Shown here one piece after another: positions 9,072-23,800 of a stretch of 64,000 nt of DNA (positions are counted from its first letter, which is position 1; each line of letters begins with the position of its first letter). The notes below the pieces were generated by a model, which had not been told where the DNA came from, did no database searches, and was given only the letters and a program-made list of their open reading frames with translations. Both the position numbers and the translations under genes were made by a program. This stretch comes from Apostichopus japonicus (lineage: Eukaryota > Echinodermata > Holothuroidea > Aspidochirotida > Stichopodidae), in the NCBI RefSeq assembly GCF_037975245.1, contig NC_092579.1, positions 9,481,001 to 9,545,000 of the forward strand, written 5' to 3'.

Positions 9072-12000
9072 ATGCAAAAGAGAGTCTCGATCATCAGCTC
9101 GTACAGTGCGCCGAGCCATCGCGCCACTGTATGGACTGAGATATTAGGCGGATTAATTAATACTTACAGCTCCCCGTGTAGGCACTCGGCAAAAGACGTC
9201 ATCACCCGGGGTTCGAACCACGGATGCAAAAGAGAGTCTCGATCATCAGCTCGTACAGTGCGCCGAGCCATCGCGCCACTGTATGGACTGAGATATTAGG
9301 CGGATTAACTAATACTTACAGCTGCCCGTGTAGGCACTTGCTGTAAAAGATCGGCAAAAGACGTCATCACCCGGGGTTCGAACCACGGATGCAAAAGAGA
9401 GTCTCGATCATCAGCTCGTACAGTGCGCCGAGCCATCGCGCCACTGTATGGACTGAGATATTAGGCGGATTAATTAATACTTACAGCTCCCCGTGTAGGC
9501 ACTCGGCAAAAGACGTCATCACCCGGGGTTCGAACCACGGATGCAAAAGAGAGTCTCGATCATCAGCTCGTACAGTGCGCCGAGCCATCGCGCCACTGTA
9601 TGGACTGAGATATTAGGCGGATTAACTAATACTTACAGCTCCCCGTGTAGGCACTTGCTGTAAAAGATCGGCAAAAGACGTCATCACCCGGGGTTCGAAC
9701 CACGGATGCAAAAGAGAGTCTCGATCATCAGCTCGTACAGTGCGCCGAGCCATCGCGCCACTGTATGGACTGAGATATTAGGCGGATTAATTAATACTTA
9801 CAGCTCCCCGTGTAGGCACTCGGCAAAAGACGTCATCACCCGGGGTTCGAACCACGGATGCAAAAGAGAGTCTCGATCATCAGCTCGTACAGTGCGCCGA
9901 GCCATCGCGCCACTGTATGGACTGAGATATTAGGCGGATTAACTAATACTTACAGCTCCCCGTGTAGGCACTTGCTGTAAAAGATCGGCAAAAGACGTCA
10001 TCACCCGGGGTTCGAACCACGGATGCAAAAGAGAGTCTCGATCATCAGCTCGTACAGTGCGCCGAGCCATCGCGCCACTGTATGGACTGAGATATTAGGC
10101 GGATTAATTAATACTTACAGCTCCCCGTGTAGGCACTCGGCAAAAGACGTCATCACCCGGTGTTCGAACCACGGATGCAAAAGAGAGTCTCGATCATCAG
10201 CTCGTACAGTGCGCCGAGCCATCGCGCCACTGTATGGACTGAGATATTAGGCGGATTAACTAATACTTACAGCTCCCCGTGTAGGCACTTGCTGTAAAAG
10301 ATCGGCAAAAGACGTCATCACCCGGGGTTCGAACCACGGATGCAAAAGAGAGTCTCGATCATCAGCTCGTACAGTGCGCCGAGCCATCGCGCCACTGTAT
10401 GGACTGAGATATTAGGCGGATTAACTAATACTTACAGCTCCCCGTGTAGGCACTTGCTGTAAAAGATCGGCAAAAGACGTCATCACCCGGGGTTCGAACC
10501 ACGGATGCAAAAGAGAGTCTCGATCATCAGCTCGTACAGTGCGCCGAGCCATCGCGCCACTGTATGGACTGAGATATTAGGCGGATTAATTAATACTTAC
10601 AGCTCCCCGTGTAGGCACTTGCTGTAAAAGATCGGCAAAAGACGTCATCACCCGGGGTTCGAACCACGGATGCAAAAGAGAGTCTCGATCATCAGCTCGT
10701 ACAGTGCGCCGAGCCATCGCGCCACTGTATGGACTGAGATATTAGGCGGATTAATTAATACTTACAGCTCCCCGTGTAGGCACTTGCTGTAAAAGATCGG
10801 CAAAAGACGTCATCACCCGGGGTTCGAACCACGGATGCAAAAGAGAGTCTCGATCATCAGCTCGTACAGTGCGCCGAGCCATCGCGCCACTGTATGGACT
10901 GAGATATTAGGCGGATTAACTAATACTTACAGCTCCCCGTGTAGGCACTTGCTGTAAAAGATCGGCAAAAGACGTCATCACCCGGGGTTCGAACCACGGA
11001 TGCAAAAGAGAGTCTCGATCATCAGCTCGTACAGTGCGCCGAGCCATCGCGCCACTGTATGGACTGAGATATTAGGCGGATTAATTAATACTTACAGCTC
11101 CCCGTGTAGGCACTTGCTGTAAAAGATCGGCAAAAGACGTCATCACCCGGGGTTCGAACCACGGATGCAAAAGAGAGTCTCGATCATCAGCTCGTACAGT
11201 GCGCCGAGCCATCGCGCCACTGTATGGACTGAGATATTAGGTGGATTAACTAATACTTACAGCTCCCCGTGTAGGCACTTGCTGTAAAAGATCGGCAAAA
11301 GACGTCATCACCCGGGGTTCGAACCACGGATGCAAAAGAGAGTCTCGATCATCAGCTCGTACAGTGCGCCGAGCCATCGCGCCACTGTATGGACTGAGAT
11401 ATTAGGCGGATTAATTAATACTTACAGCTCCCCGTGTAGGCACTCGGCAAAAGACGTCATCACCCGGGGTTCGAACCACGGATGCAAAAGAGAGTCTCGA
11501 TCATCAGCTCGTACAGTGCGCCGAGCCATCGCGCCACTGTATGGACTGAGATATTAGGCGGATTAACTAATACTTACAGCTCCCCGTGTAGGCACTTGCT
11601 GTAAAAGATCGGCAAAAGACGTCATCACCCGGGGTTCGAACCACGGATGCAAAAGAGAGTCTCGATCATCAGCTCGTACAGTGCGCCGAGCCATCGCGCC
11701 ACTGTATGGACTGAGATATTAGGCGGATTAATTAATACTTACAGCTCCCCGTGTAGGCACTCGGCAAAAGACGTCATCACCCGGGGTTCGAACCACGGAT
11801 GCAAAAGAGAGTCTCGATCATCAGCTCGTACAGTGCGCCGAGCCATCGCGCCACTGTATGGACTGAGATATTAGGCGGATTAACTAATACTTACAGCTCC
11901 CCGTGTAGGCACTTGCTGTAAAAGATCGGCAAAAGACGTCATCACCCGGGGTTCGAACCACGGATGCAAAAGAGAGTCTCGATCATCAGCTCGTACAGTG

Positions 12001-13270
12001 CGCCGAGCCATCGCGCCACTGTATGGACTGAGATATTAGGCGGATTAATTAATACTTACAGCTCCCCGTGTAGGCACTCGGCAAAAGACGTCATCACCCG
12101 GTGTTCGAACCACGGATGCAAAAGAGAGTCTCGATCATCAGCTCGTACAGTGCGCCGAGCCATCGCGCCACTGTATGGACTGAGATATTAGGCGGATTAA
12201 CTAATACTTACAGCTCCCCGTGTAGGCACTTGCTGTAAAAGATCGGCAAAAGACGTCATCACCCGGGGTTCGAACCACGGATGCAAAAGAGAGTCTCGAT
12301 CATCAGCTCGTACAGTGCGCCGAGCCATCGCGCCACTGTATGGACTGAGATATTAGGCGGATTAACTAATACTTACAGCTCCCCGTGTAGGCACTTGCTG
12401 TAAAAGATCGGCAAAAGACGTCATCACCCGGGGTTCGAACCACGGATGCAAAAGAGAGTCTCGATCATCAGCTCGTACAGTGCGCCGAGCCATCGCGCCA
12501 CTGTATGGACTGAGATATTAGGCGGATTAATTAATACTTACAGCTCCCCGTGTAGGCACTTGCTGTAAAAGATCGGCAAAAGACGTCATCACCCGGGGTT
12601 CGAACCACGGATGCAAAAGAGAGTCTCGATCATCAGCTCGTACAGTGCGCCGAGCCATCGCGCCACTGTATGGACTGAGATATTAGGCGGATTAATTAAT
12701 ACTTACAGCTCCCCGTGTAGGCACTTGCTGTAAAAGATCGGCAAAAGACGTCATCACCCGGGGTTCGAACCACGGATGCAAAAGAGAGTCTCGATCATCA
12801 GCTCGTACAGTGCGCCGAGCCATCGCGCCACTGTATGGACTGAGATATTAGGCGGATTAACTAATACTTACAGCTCCCCGTGTAGGCACTTGCTGTAAAA
12901 GATCGGCAAAAGACGTCATCACCCGGGGTTCGAACCACGGATGCAAAAGAGAGTCTCGATCATCAGCTCGTACAGTGCGCCGAGCCATCGCGCCACTGTA
13001 TGGACTGAGATATTAGGCGGATTAATTAATACTTACAGCTCCCCGTGTAGGCACTTGCTGTAAAAGATCGGCAAAAGACGTCATCACCCGGGGTTCGAAC
13101 CACGGATGCAAAAGAGAGTCTCGATCATCAGCTCGTACAGTGCGCCGAGCCATCGCGCCACTGTATGGACTGAGATATTAGGTGGATTAACTAATACTTA
13201 CAGCTCCCCGTGTAGGCACTTGCTGTAAAAGATCGGCAAAAGACGTCATCACCCGGGGTTCGAACCACGG
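9072..13270 (+). repeat. 317-bp S-L dimers nested in a 1941-bp higher-order unit
   Basis: Short monomers at 9072, 9389, 9706 and 10023 are 317 bp apart (152 + 165): each S has ATTAATTAAT and each following L has ATTAACTAAT. The same pattern returns at 11330, 11647 and 11964. The blocks 9389-11329 and 11330-13270 repeat with a 1941-bp period (9 x 165 + 3 x 152), including the GGTGTTCG short monomer (10023, 11964) and a GGTGGATTAAC monomer (about 11241, 13182). Confidence 0.85.
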
Positions 13271-16009
13271 ATGCAAAAGAGAGTCTCGATCATCAGCTCG
13301 TACAGTGCGCCGAGCCATCGCGCCACTGTATGGACTGAGATATTAGGCGGATTAATTAATAGTTACAGCTCCCCGTGTAGGCACTTGCTGTAAAAGATCG
13401 GCAAAAGACGTCATCACCCGGGGTTCGAACCACGGATGCAAAAGAGAGTCTCGATCATCAGCTCGTACAGTGCGCCGAGCCATCGCGCCACTGTATGGAC
13501 TGAGATATTAGGTGGATTAACTAATACTTACAGCTCCCCGTGTAGGCACTTGCTGTAAAAGATCGGCAAAAGACGTCATCACCCGGGGTTCGAACCACGG
13601 ATGCAAAAGAGAGTCTCGATCATCAGCTCGTACAGTGCGCCGAGCCATCGCGCCACTGTATGGACTGAGATATTAGGCGGATTAACTAATACTTACAGCT
13701 CCCCGTGTAGGCACTCGGCAAAAGACGTCATCACCCGGGGTTCGAACCACGGATGCAAAAGAGAGTCTCGATCATCAGCTCGTACAGTGCGCCGAGCCAT
13801 CGCGCCACTGTATGGACTGAGATATTAGGCGGATTAACTAATACTTACAGCTCCCCGTGTAGGCACTCGGCAAAAGACGTCATCACCCGGGGTTCGAACC
13901 ACGGATGCAAAAGAGAGTCTCAATCATCAGCTCGTACAGTGAGCCGAGCCATCGCGCCACTGTATGGACTGAGATATTAGGCGGATTAATTAATACTTAC
14001 AGCTCCCCGTGTAGGCACTTGCTGTAAAAGATCGGCAAAAGACGTCATCACCCGGGGTTCGAACCACGGATGCAAAAGAGAGTCTCGATCATCAGCTCGT
14101 ACAGTGCGCCGAGCCATCGCGCCACTGTATGGACTGAGATATTAGGCGGATTAATTATTACTTACAGCTCCCCGTGTAGGCACTTGCTGTAAAAGATCGG
14201 CAAAAGACGTCATCACCCGGGGTTCGAACCACGGATGCAAAAGAGAGTCTCGATCATCAGCTCGTACAGTGCGCCGAGCCATCGCGCCACTGTATGGACT
14301 GAGATATTAGGTGGATTAACTAATACTTACAGCTCCCCGTGTAGGCACTCGGCAAAAGACGTCATCACCCGGGGTTCGAACCACGGATGCAAAAGAGAGT
14401 CTCGATCATCAGCTCGTACAGTGCGCCGAGCCATCGCGCCACTGTATGGACTGAGATATTAGGCGGATTAACTAATACTTACAGCTCCCCGTGTAGGCAC
14501 TCGGCAAAAGACGTCATCACCCGGGGTTCGAACCACGGATGCAAAGAGAGTCTCGATCATCAGCTCGTACAGTGCGCCGAGCCATCGCGCCACTGTATGG
14601 ACTGAGATATTAGGCGGATTAATTAATACTTACAGCTCCCCGTGTAGGCACTTGCTGTAAAAGATCGGCAAAAGACGTCATCACCCGGGGTTCGAACCAC
14701 GGATGCAAAAGAGAGTCTCGATCATCAGCTCGTACAGTGCGCCGAGCCATCGCGCCACTGTATGGACTGAGATATTAGGCGGATTAATTAATACTTACAG
14801 CTCCCCGTGTAGGCACTTGCTGTAAAAGATCGGCAAAAGACGTCATCACCCGGGGTTCGAACCACGGATGCAAAAGAGAGTCTCGATCATCAGCTCGTAC
14901 AGTGCGCCGAGCCATCGCGCCACTGTATGGACTGAGATATTAGGCGGATTAACTAATACTTACAGCTCCCCGTGTAGGCACTCGGCAAAAGACGTCATCA
15001 CCCGGGGTTCGAACCACGGATGCAAAAGAGAGTCTCGATCATCAGCTCGTACAGTGCGCCGAGCCATCGCGCCACTGTATGGACTGAGATATTAGGCGGA
15101 TTAACTAATACTTACAGCTCCCCGTGTAGGCACTTGCTGTAAAAGATCGGCAAAAGACGTCATCACCCGGGGTTCGAACCACGGATGCAAAAGAGAGTCT
15201 CGATCATCAGCTCGTACAGTGCGCCGAGCCATCGCGCCACTGTATGGACTGAGATATTAGGCGGATTAATTAATACTTACAGCTCCCCGTGTAGGCACTT
15301 GCTGTAAAAGATCGGCAAAAGACGTCATCACCCGGGGTTCGAACCACGGATGCAAAAGAGAGTCTCGATCATCAGCTCGTACAGTGCGCCGAGCCATCGC
15401 GCCACTGTATGGACTGAGATATTAGGCGGATTAATTAATACTTACAGCTCCCCGTGTAGGCACTTGCTGTAAAAGATCGGCAAAAGACGTCATCACCCGG
15501 GGTTCGAACCACGGATGCAAAAGAGAGTCTCGATCATCAGCTCGTACAGTGCGCCGAGCCATCGCGCCACTGTATGGACTGAGATATTAGGTGGATTAAC
15601 TAATACTTACAGCTCCCCGTGTAGGCACTTGCTGTAAAAGATCGGCAAAAGACGTCATCACCCGGGGTTCGAACCACGGATGCAAAAGAGAGTCTCGATC
15701 ATCAGCTCGTACAGTGCGCCGAGCCATCGCGCAACTGTATGGACTGAGATATTAGGCGGATTAATTAACAGTTACAGCTCCCCGTGTAGGCACTTGCTGT
15801 AAAAGATCGGCAAAAGACGTCATCACCCGGGGTTCGAACCACGGATGCAAAAGAGAGTCTCGATCATCAGCTCGTACAGTGCGCCGAGCCATCGCGCCAC
15901 TGTATGGACTGAGATATTAGGTGGATTAACTAATACTTACAGCTCCCCGTGTAGGCACTTGCTGTAAAAGATCGGCAAAAGACGTCATCACCCGGGGTTC
16001 GAACCACGG
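13271..16009 (+). repeat. Transitional segment with short-monomer doublets
   Basis: Only satellite is present. Two S monomers stand back to back at 13601/13753 and again at 14235/14387. The second S of the first pair carries TCTCAATC (A at 13922) and GTGAGCCGAG. The monomer 14539-14702 is 164 bp owing to one lost A in GCAAAGAG. The variant TTAATAGTTACAG appears at 13362, with a related TTAACAGTTACAG at 15771. Confidence 0.8.
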
Positions 16010-19000
16010 ATGCAAAAGAGAGTCTCGATCATCAGCTCGTACAGTGCGCCGAGCCATCGCGCCACTGTATGGACTGAGATATTAGGCGGATTAACTAATA
16101 CTTACAGCTCCCCGTGTAGGCACTCGGCAAAAGACGTCATCACCCGGGGTTCGAACCACGGATGCAAAAGAGAGTCTCGATCATCAGCTCGTACAGTGCG
16201 CCGAGCCATCGCGTCACTGTATGGACTGAGATATTAGGCGGATTAACTAATACTTACAGCTCCCCGTGTAGGCACTTGCTGTAAAAGATCGGCAAAAGAC
16301 GTCATCACCCGGGGTTCGAACCACGGATGCAAAAGAGAGTCTCGATCATCAGCTCGTACAGTGCGCCGAGCCATCGCGCCACTGTATGGACTGAGATATT
16401 AGGCGGATTAATTAATACTTACAGCTCCCCGTGTAGGCACTTGCTGTAAAAGATCGGCAAAAGACGTCATCACCCGGGGTTCGAACCACGGATGCAAAAG
16501 AGAGTCTCGATCATCAGCTCGTACAGTGCGCCGAGCCATCGCGCCACTGTATGGACTGAGATATTAGGCGGATTAATTAATACTTACAGCTCCCCGTGTA
16601 GGCACTTGCTGTAAAAGATCGGCAAAAGACGTCATCACCCGGGGTTCGAACCACGGATGCAAAAGAGAGTCTCGATCATCAGCTCGTACAGTGCGCCGAG
16701 CCATCGCGCCACTGTATGGACTGAGATATTAGGCGGATTAATTAATACTTACAGCTCCCCGTGTAGGCACTTGCTGTAAAAGATCGGCAAAAGACGTCAT
16801 CACCCGGGGTTCGAACCACGGATGCAAAAGAGAGTCTCGATCATCAGCTCGTACAGTGCGCCGAGCCATCGCGCCACTGTATGGACTGAGATATTAGGTG
16901 GATTAACTAATACTTACAGCTCCCCGTGTAGGCACTTGCTGTAAAAGATCGGCAAAAGACGTCATCACCCGGGGTTCGAACCACGGATGCAAAAGAGAGT
17001 CTCGATCATCAGCTCGTACAGTGCGCCGAGCCATCGCGCCACTGTATGGACTGAGATATTAGGCGGATTAATTAATAGTTACAGCTCCCCGTGTAGGCAC
17101 TTGCTGTAAAAGATCGGCAAAAGACGTCATCACCCGGGGTTCGAACCACGGATGCAAAAGAGAGTCTCGATCATCAGCTCGTACAGTGCGCCGAGCCATC
17201 GCGCCACTGTATGGACTGAGATATTAGGTGGATTAACTAATACTTACAGCTCCCCGTGTAGGCACTTGCTGTAAAAGATCGGCAAAAGACGTCATCACCC
17301 GGGGTTCGAACCACGGATGCAAAAGAGAGTCTCGATCATCAGCTCGTACAGTGCTCCGAGCCATCGCGCCACTGTATGGACTGAGATATTAGGCGGATTA
17401 ACTAATACTTACAGCTCCCCGTGTAGGCACTCGGCAAAAGACGTCATCACCCGGGGTTCGAACCACGGATGCAAAAGAGAGTCTCGATCATCAGCTCGTA
17501 CAGTGCGCCGAGCCATCGCGCCACTGTATGGACTGAGATATTAGGCGGATTAACTAATACTTACAGCTCCCCGTGTAGGCACTCGGCAAAAGACGTCATC
17601 ACCCGGGGTTCGAACCACGGATGCAAAAGAGAGTCTCAATCATCAGCTCGTACAGTGCGCCGAGCCATCGCGCCACTGTATGGACTGAGATATTAGGCGG
17701 ATTAATTAATACTTACAGCTCCCCGTGTAGGCACTTGCTGTAAAAGATCGGCAAAAGACGTCATCACCCGAGGTTCGAACCACGGATGCAAAAGAGAGTC
17801 TCGATCATCAGCTCGTACAGTGCGCCGAGCCATCGCGCCACTGTATGGACTGAGATATTAGGCGGATTAACTAATACTTACAGCTCCCCGTGTAGGCACT
17901 CGGCAAAAGACGTCATCACCCGGGGTTCGAACCACGGATGCAAAAGAGAGTCTCGATCATCAGCTCGTACAGTGCGCCGAGCCATCGCGTCACTGTATGG
18001 ACTGAGATATTAGGCGGATTAACTAATACTTACAGCTCCCCGTGTAGGCACTTGCTGTAAAAGATCGGCAAAAGACGTCATCACCCGGGGTTCGAACCAC
18101 GGATGCAAAAGAGAGTCTCGATCATCAGCTCGTACAGTGCGCCGAGCCATCGCGCCACTGTATGGACTGAGATATTAGGCGGATTAATTAATACTTACAG
18201 CTCCCCGTGTAGGCACTTCCTGTAAAAGATCGGCAAAAGACGTCATCACCCGGGGTTCGAACCACGGATGCAAAAGAGAGTCTCGATCATCAGCTCGTAC
18301 AGTGCGCCGAGCCATCGCGCCACTGTATGGACTGAGATATTAGGCGGATTAATTAATACTTACAGCTCCCCGTGTAGGCACTTGCTGTAAAAGATCGGCA
18401 AAAGACGTCATCACCCGGGGTTCGAACCACGGATGCAAAAGAGAGTCTCGATCATCAGCTCGTACAGTGCGCCGAGCCATCGCGCCACTGTATGGACTGA
18501 GATATTAGGCGGATTAATTAATACTTACAGCTCCCCGTGTAGGCACTTGCTGTAAAAGATCGGCAAAAGACGTCATCACCCGGGGTTCGAACCACGGATG
18601 CAAAAGAGAGTCTCGATCATCAGCTCGTACAGTGCGCCGAGCCATCGCGCCACTGTATGGACTGAGATATTAGGTGGATTAACTAATACTTACAGCTCCC
18701 CGTGTAGGCACTTGCTGTAAAAGATCGGCAAAAGACGTCATCACCCGGGGTTCGAACCACGGATGCAAAAGAGAGTCTCGATCATCAGCTCGTACAGTGC
18801 GCCGAGCCATCGCGCCACTGTATGGACTGAGATATTAGGCGGATTAATTAATAGTTACAGCTCCCCGTGTAGGCACTTGCTGTAAAAGATCGGCAAAAGA
18901 CGTCATCACCCGGGGTTCGAACCACGGATGCAAAAGAGAGTCTCGATCATCAGCTCGTACAGTGCGCCGAGCCATCGCGCCACTGTATGGACTGAGATAT

Positions 19001-19561
19001 TAGGTGGATTAACTAATACTTACAGCTCCCCGTGTAGGCACTTGCTGTAAAAGATCGGCAAAAGACGTCATCACCCGGGGTTCGAACCACGGATGCAAAA
19101 GAGAGTCTCGATCATCAGCTCGTACAGTGCTCCGAGCCATCGCGCCACTGTATGGACTGAGATATTAGGCGGATTAACTAATACTTACAGCTCCCCGTGT
19201 AGGCACTCGGCAAAAGACGTCATCACCCGGGGTTCGAACCACGGATGCAAAAGAGAGTCTCGATCATCAGCTCGTACAGTGCGCCGAGCCATCGCGCCAC
19301 TGTATGGACTGAGATATTAGGCGGATTAACTAATACTTACAGCTCCCCGTGTAGGCACTCGGCAAAAGACGTCATCACCCGGGGTTCGAACCACGGATGC
19401 AAAAGAGATTCTCAATCATCAGCTCGTACAGTGCGCCGAGCCATCGCGCCACTGTATGGACTGAGATATTAGGCGGATTAATTAATACTTACAGCTCCCC
19501 GTGTAGGCACTTGCTGTAAAAGATCGGCAAAAGACGTCATCACCCGGGGTTCGAACCACGG
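16010..19561 (+). repeat. 1776-bp higher-order unit, two copies
   Basis: The block 16010-17785 is repeated as 17786-19561 (8 x 165 + 3 x 152). Shared markers 1776 bp apart are GCGTCACTG (about 16214/17990), TTAATAGTTACAG (17078/18854), GTGCTCCGAG (about 17355/19131), the short doublet 17317/17469 to 19093/19245, and TCTCAATC (17638/19414). The last marker also occurs at 13922, 3716 bp before 17638, linking this unit to the segment to its left. Confidence 0.85.
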
Positions 19562-20855
19562 ATGCAAAAGAGAGTCTCGATCATCAGCTCGTACAGTGCG
19601 CCGAGCCATCGCGCCACTGTATGGACTGAGATATTAGGCGGATTAATTAATACTTACAGCTCCCCGTGTAGGCACTTGCTGTAAAAGATCGGCAAAAGAC
19701 GTCATCACCCGGGGTTCGAACCACGGATGCAAAAGAGAGTCTCGATCATCAGTTCGTACAGTGCGCCGAGCCATCGCGCCACTGTATGGACTGAGATATT
19801 AGGTGGATTAACTAATACTTACAGCTCCCCGTGTAGGCACTCGGCAAAAGACGTCATCACCCGGGGTTCGAACCACGGATGCAAAAGAGAGTCTCGATCA
19901 TCAGCTCGTACAGTGCGCCGAGCCATCGCGCCACTGTATGGACTGAGATATTAGGCGGATTAATTAATACTTACAGCTCCCCGTGTAGGCACTCGGCAAA
20001 AGACGTCATCACCCGGGGTTCGAACCACGGATGCAAAAGAGAGTCTCGATCATCAGCTCGTACAGTGCGCCGAGCCATCGCGCCACTGTATGGACTGAGA
20101 TATTAGGCGGATTAACTAATACTTACAGCTCCCCGTGTAGGCACTTGCTGTAAAAGATCGGCAAAAGACGTCATCACCCGGGGTTCGAACCACGGATGCA
20201 AAAGAGAGTCTCGATCATCAGCTCGTACAGTGCGCCGAGCCATCGCGCCACTGTATGGACTGAGATATTAGGCGGATTAACTAATACTTACAGCTCCCCG
20301 TGTAGGCACTTGCTGTAAAAGATCGGCAAAAGACGTCATCACCCGGGGTTCGAACCACGGATGCAAAAGAGAGTCTCGATCATCAGCTCGTACAGTGCGC
20401 CGAGCCATCGCGCCACTGTATGGACTGAGATATTAGGTGGATTAACTAATACTTACAGCTCCCCGTGTAGGCACTTGCTTTAAAAGATCGGCAAAAGACG
20501 TCATCACCCGGGGTTCGAACCACGGATGCAAAAGAGAGTCTCGATCATCAGCTCGTACAGTGCGCCGAGCCATCGCGCCACTGTATGGACTGAGATATTA
20601 GGTTGATTAACTAATACTTACAGCTCCCCGTGTTTGCACTTGCTGTAAAAGATCGGCAAAAGACGTCATCACCCGGGGTTCGAACCACGGATGCAAAAGA
20701 GAGTCTCGATCATCAGCTCGTACAGTGCGCCGAGCCATCGCGCCACTGTATGGACTGAGATATTAGGCGGATTAACTAATACTTACAGCTCCCCGTGTAG
20801 GCACTTGCTGTAAAAGATCGGCAAAAGACGTCATTACCCGGGGTTCGAACCACGG
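19562..20855 (+). repeat. Junction segment between two HOR families
   Basis: A short doublet starts at 19727/19879, 5492 bp after the equivalent doublet at 14235/14387. From about 20,450 the segment takes on markers of the next family (GCTTTAAAAG near 20478, GTGTTTGCAC near 20632), plus a private GGTTGATTAAC near 20602. Only satellite monomers are present. Confidence 0.75.
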
Positions 20856-23800
20856 ATGCAAAAGAGATTCTCGATCATCAGCTCGTACAGTGCGCCGAGC
20901 CATCGCGCCACTGTATGGACTGAGATATTAGGCGGATTAATTAATACTTACATCTCCCCGTGTAGGCACTCGGCAAAAGACGTCATCACCCGGGGTTCGA
21001 ACCACGGATGCAAAGGAGAGTCTCGATCATCAGCTCGTACAGTGCGCCGAGCCATCGCGCCACTGTATGGACTGAGATATTAGGCGGATTAACTAATACT
21101 TACAGCTCCCCGTGTAGGCACTTGCTGTAAAAGATCGGCAAAAGACGTCATCACCCGGGGTTCGAACCACGGATGCAAAAGAGAGTCTCGATCATCAGCT
21201 CGTACAGTGCGCCGAGCCATTGCGCCACTGTATGGACTGAGATATTAGGCGGATTAACTAATACTTACAGCTCCCCGTGTAGGCACTCGGCAAAAGACGT
21301 CATCACCCGGGGTTCGAACCACGGATGCAAAAGAGAGTCTCGATCATCAGCTCGTACAGTGCGCCGAGCCATCGCGCCACTGTATGGACTGAGATATTAG
21401 GCGGATTAACTAATACTTACAGCTCCCCGTGTAGGCACTTGCTGTAAAAGATCGGCAAAAGACGTCATCACCCGGGGTTCGAACCACGGATGCAAAAGAG
21501 AGTCTCGATCATCAGCTCGTACAGTGCGCCGAGCCATCGCGCCACTGTATGGACTGAGATATTAGGTGGATTAACTAATACTTACAGCTCCCCGTGTAGG
21601 CACTTGCTTTAAAAGATCGGCAAAAGACGTCATCACCCGGGGTTCGAACCACGGATGCAAAAGAGAGTCTCGATCATCAGCTCGTACAGTGCGCCGAGCC
21701 ATCGCGCCACTGTATGGACTGAGATATTAGGTGGATTAACTAATACTTACAGCTCCCCGTGTTTGCACTTGCTGTAAAAGATCGGCAAAAGACGTCATCA
21801 CCCGGGGTTCGAACCACGGATGCAAAAGAGAGTCTCGATCATCAGCTCGTACAGTGCGCCGAGCCATCGCGCCACTGTATGGACTGAGATATTAGGCGGA
21901 TTAACTAATACTTACAGCTCCCCGTGTAGGCACTTGCTTTAAAAGATCGGCAAAAGACGTCATCACCCGGGGTTCGAACCACGGATGCAAAAGAGAGTCT
22001 CGATCATCAGCTCGTACAGTGCGCCGAGCCATCGCGCCACTGTATGGACTGAGATATTAGGTGGATTAACTAATACTTACAGCTCCCCGTGTTTGCACTT
22101 GCTGTAAAAGATCGGCAAAAGACGTCATCACCCGGGGTTCGAACCACGGATGCAAAAGAGAGTCTCGATCATCAGCTCGTACAGTGCGCCGAGCCATCGC
22201 GCCACTGTATGGACTGAGATATTAGGCGGATTAACTAATACTTACAGCTCCCCGTGTAGGCACTTGCTGTAAAAGATCGGCAAAAGACGTCATTACCCGG
22301 GGTTCGAACCACGGATGCAAAAGAGATTCTCGATCATCAGCTCGTACAGTGCGCCGAGCCATCGCGCCACTGTATGGACTGAGATATTAGGCGGATTAAT
22401 TAATACTTACATCTCCCCGTGTAGGCACTCGGCAAAAGACGTCATCACCCGGGGTTCGAACCACGGATGCAAAGGAGAGTCTCGATCATCAGCTCGTACA
22501 GTGCGCCGAGCCATCGCGCCACTGTATGGACTGAGATATTAGGCGGATTAACTAATACTTACAGCTCCCCGTGTAGGCACTTGCTGTAAAAGATCGGCAA
22601 AAGACGTCATCACCCGGGGTTCGAACCACGGATGCAAAAGAGAGTCTCGATCATCAGCTCGTACAGTGCGCCGAGCCATCGCGCCACTGTATGGACTGAG
22701 ATATTAGGCGGATTAACTAATACTTACAGCTCCCCGTGTAGGCACTCGGCAAAAGACGTCATCACCCGGGGTTCGAACCACGGATGCAAAAGAGAGTCTC
22801 GATCATCAGCTCGTACAGTGCGCCGAGCCATCGCGCCACTGTATGGACTGAGATATTAGGCGGATTAACTAATACTTACAGCTCCCCGTGTAGGCACTTG
22901 CTGTAAAAGATCGGCAAAAGACGTCATCACCCGGGGTTCGAACCACGGATGCAAAAGAGAGTCTCGATCATCAGCTCGTACAGTGCGCCGAGCCATCGCG
23001 CCACTGTATGGACTGAGATATTAGGTGGATTAACTAATACTTACAGCTCCCCGTGTAGGCACTTGCTTTAAAAGATCGGCAAAAGACGTCATCACCCGGG
23101 GTTCGAACCACGGATGCAAAAGAGAGTCTCGATCATCAGCTCGTACAGTGCGCCGAGCCATCGCGCCACTGTATGGACTGAGATATTAGGTGGATTAACT
23201 AATACTTACAGCTCCCCGTGTTTGCACTTGCTGTAAAAGATCGGCAAAAGACGTCATCACCCGGGGTTCGAACCACGGATGCAAAAGAGAGTCTCGATCA
23301 TCAGCTCGTACAGTGCGCCGAGCCATCGCGCCACTGTATGGACTGAGATATTAGGCGGATTAACTAATACTTACAGCTCCCCGTGTAGGCACTTGCTGTA
23401 AAAGATCGGCAAAAGACGTCATTACCCGGGGTTCGAACCACGGATGCAAAAGAGATTCTCGATCATCAGCTCGTACAGTGCGCCGAGCCATCGCGCCACT
23501 GTATGGACTGAGATATTAGGCGGATTAATTAATACTTACATCTCCCCGTGTAGGCACTCGGCAAAAGACGTCATCACCCGGGGTTCGAACCACGGATGCA
23601 AAGGAGAGTCTCGATCATCAGCTCGTACAGTGCGCCGAGCCATCGCGCCACTGTATGGACTGAGATATTAGGCGGATTAACTAATACTTACAGCTCCCCG
23701 TGTAGGCACTTGCTGTAAAAGATCGGCAAAAGACGTCATCACCCGGGGTTCGAACCACGGATGCAAAAGAGAGTCTCGATCATCAGCTCGTACAGTGCGC

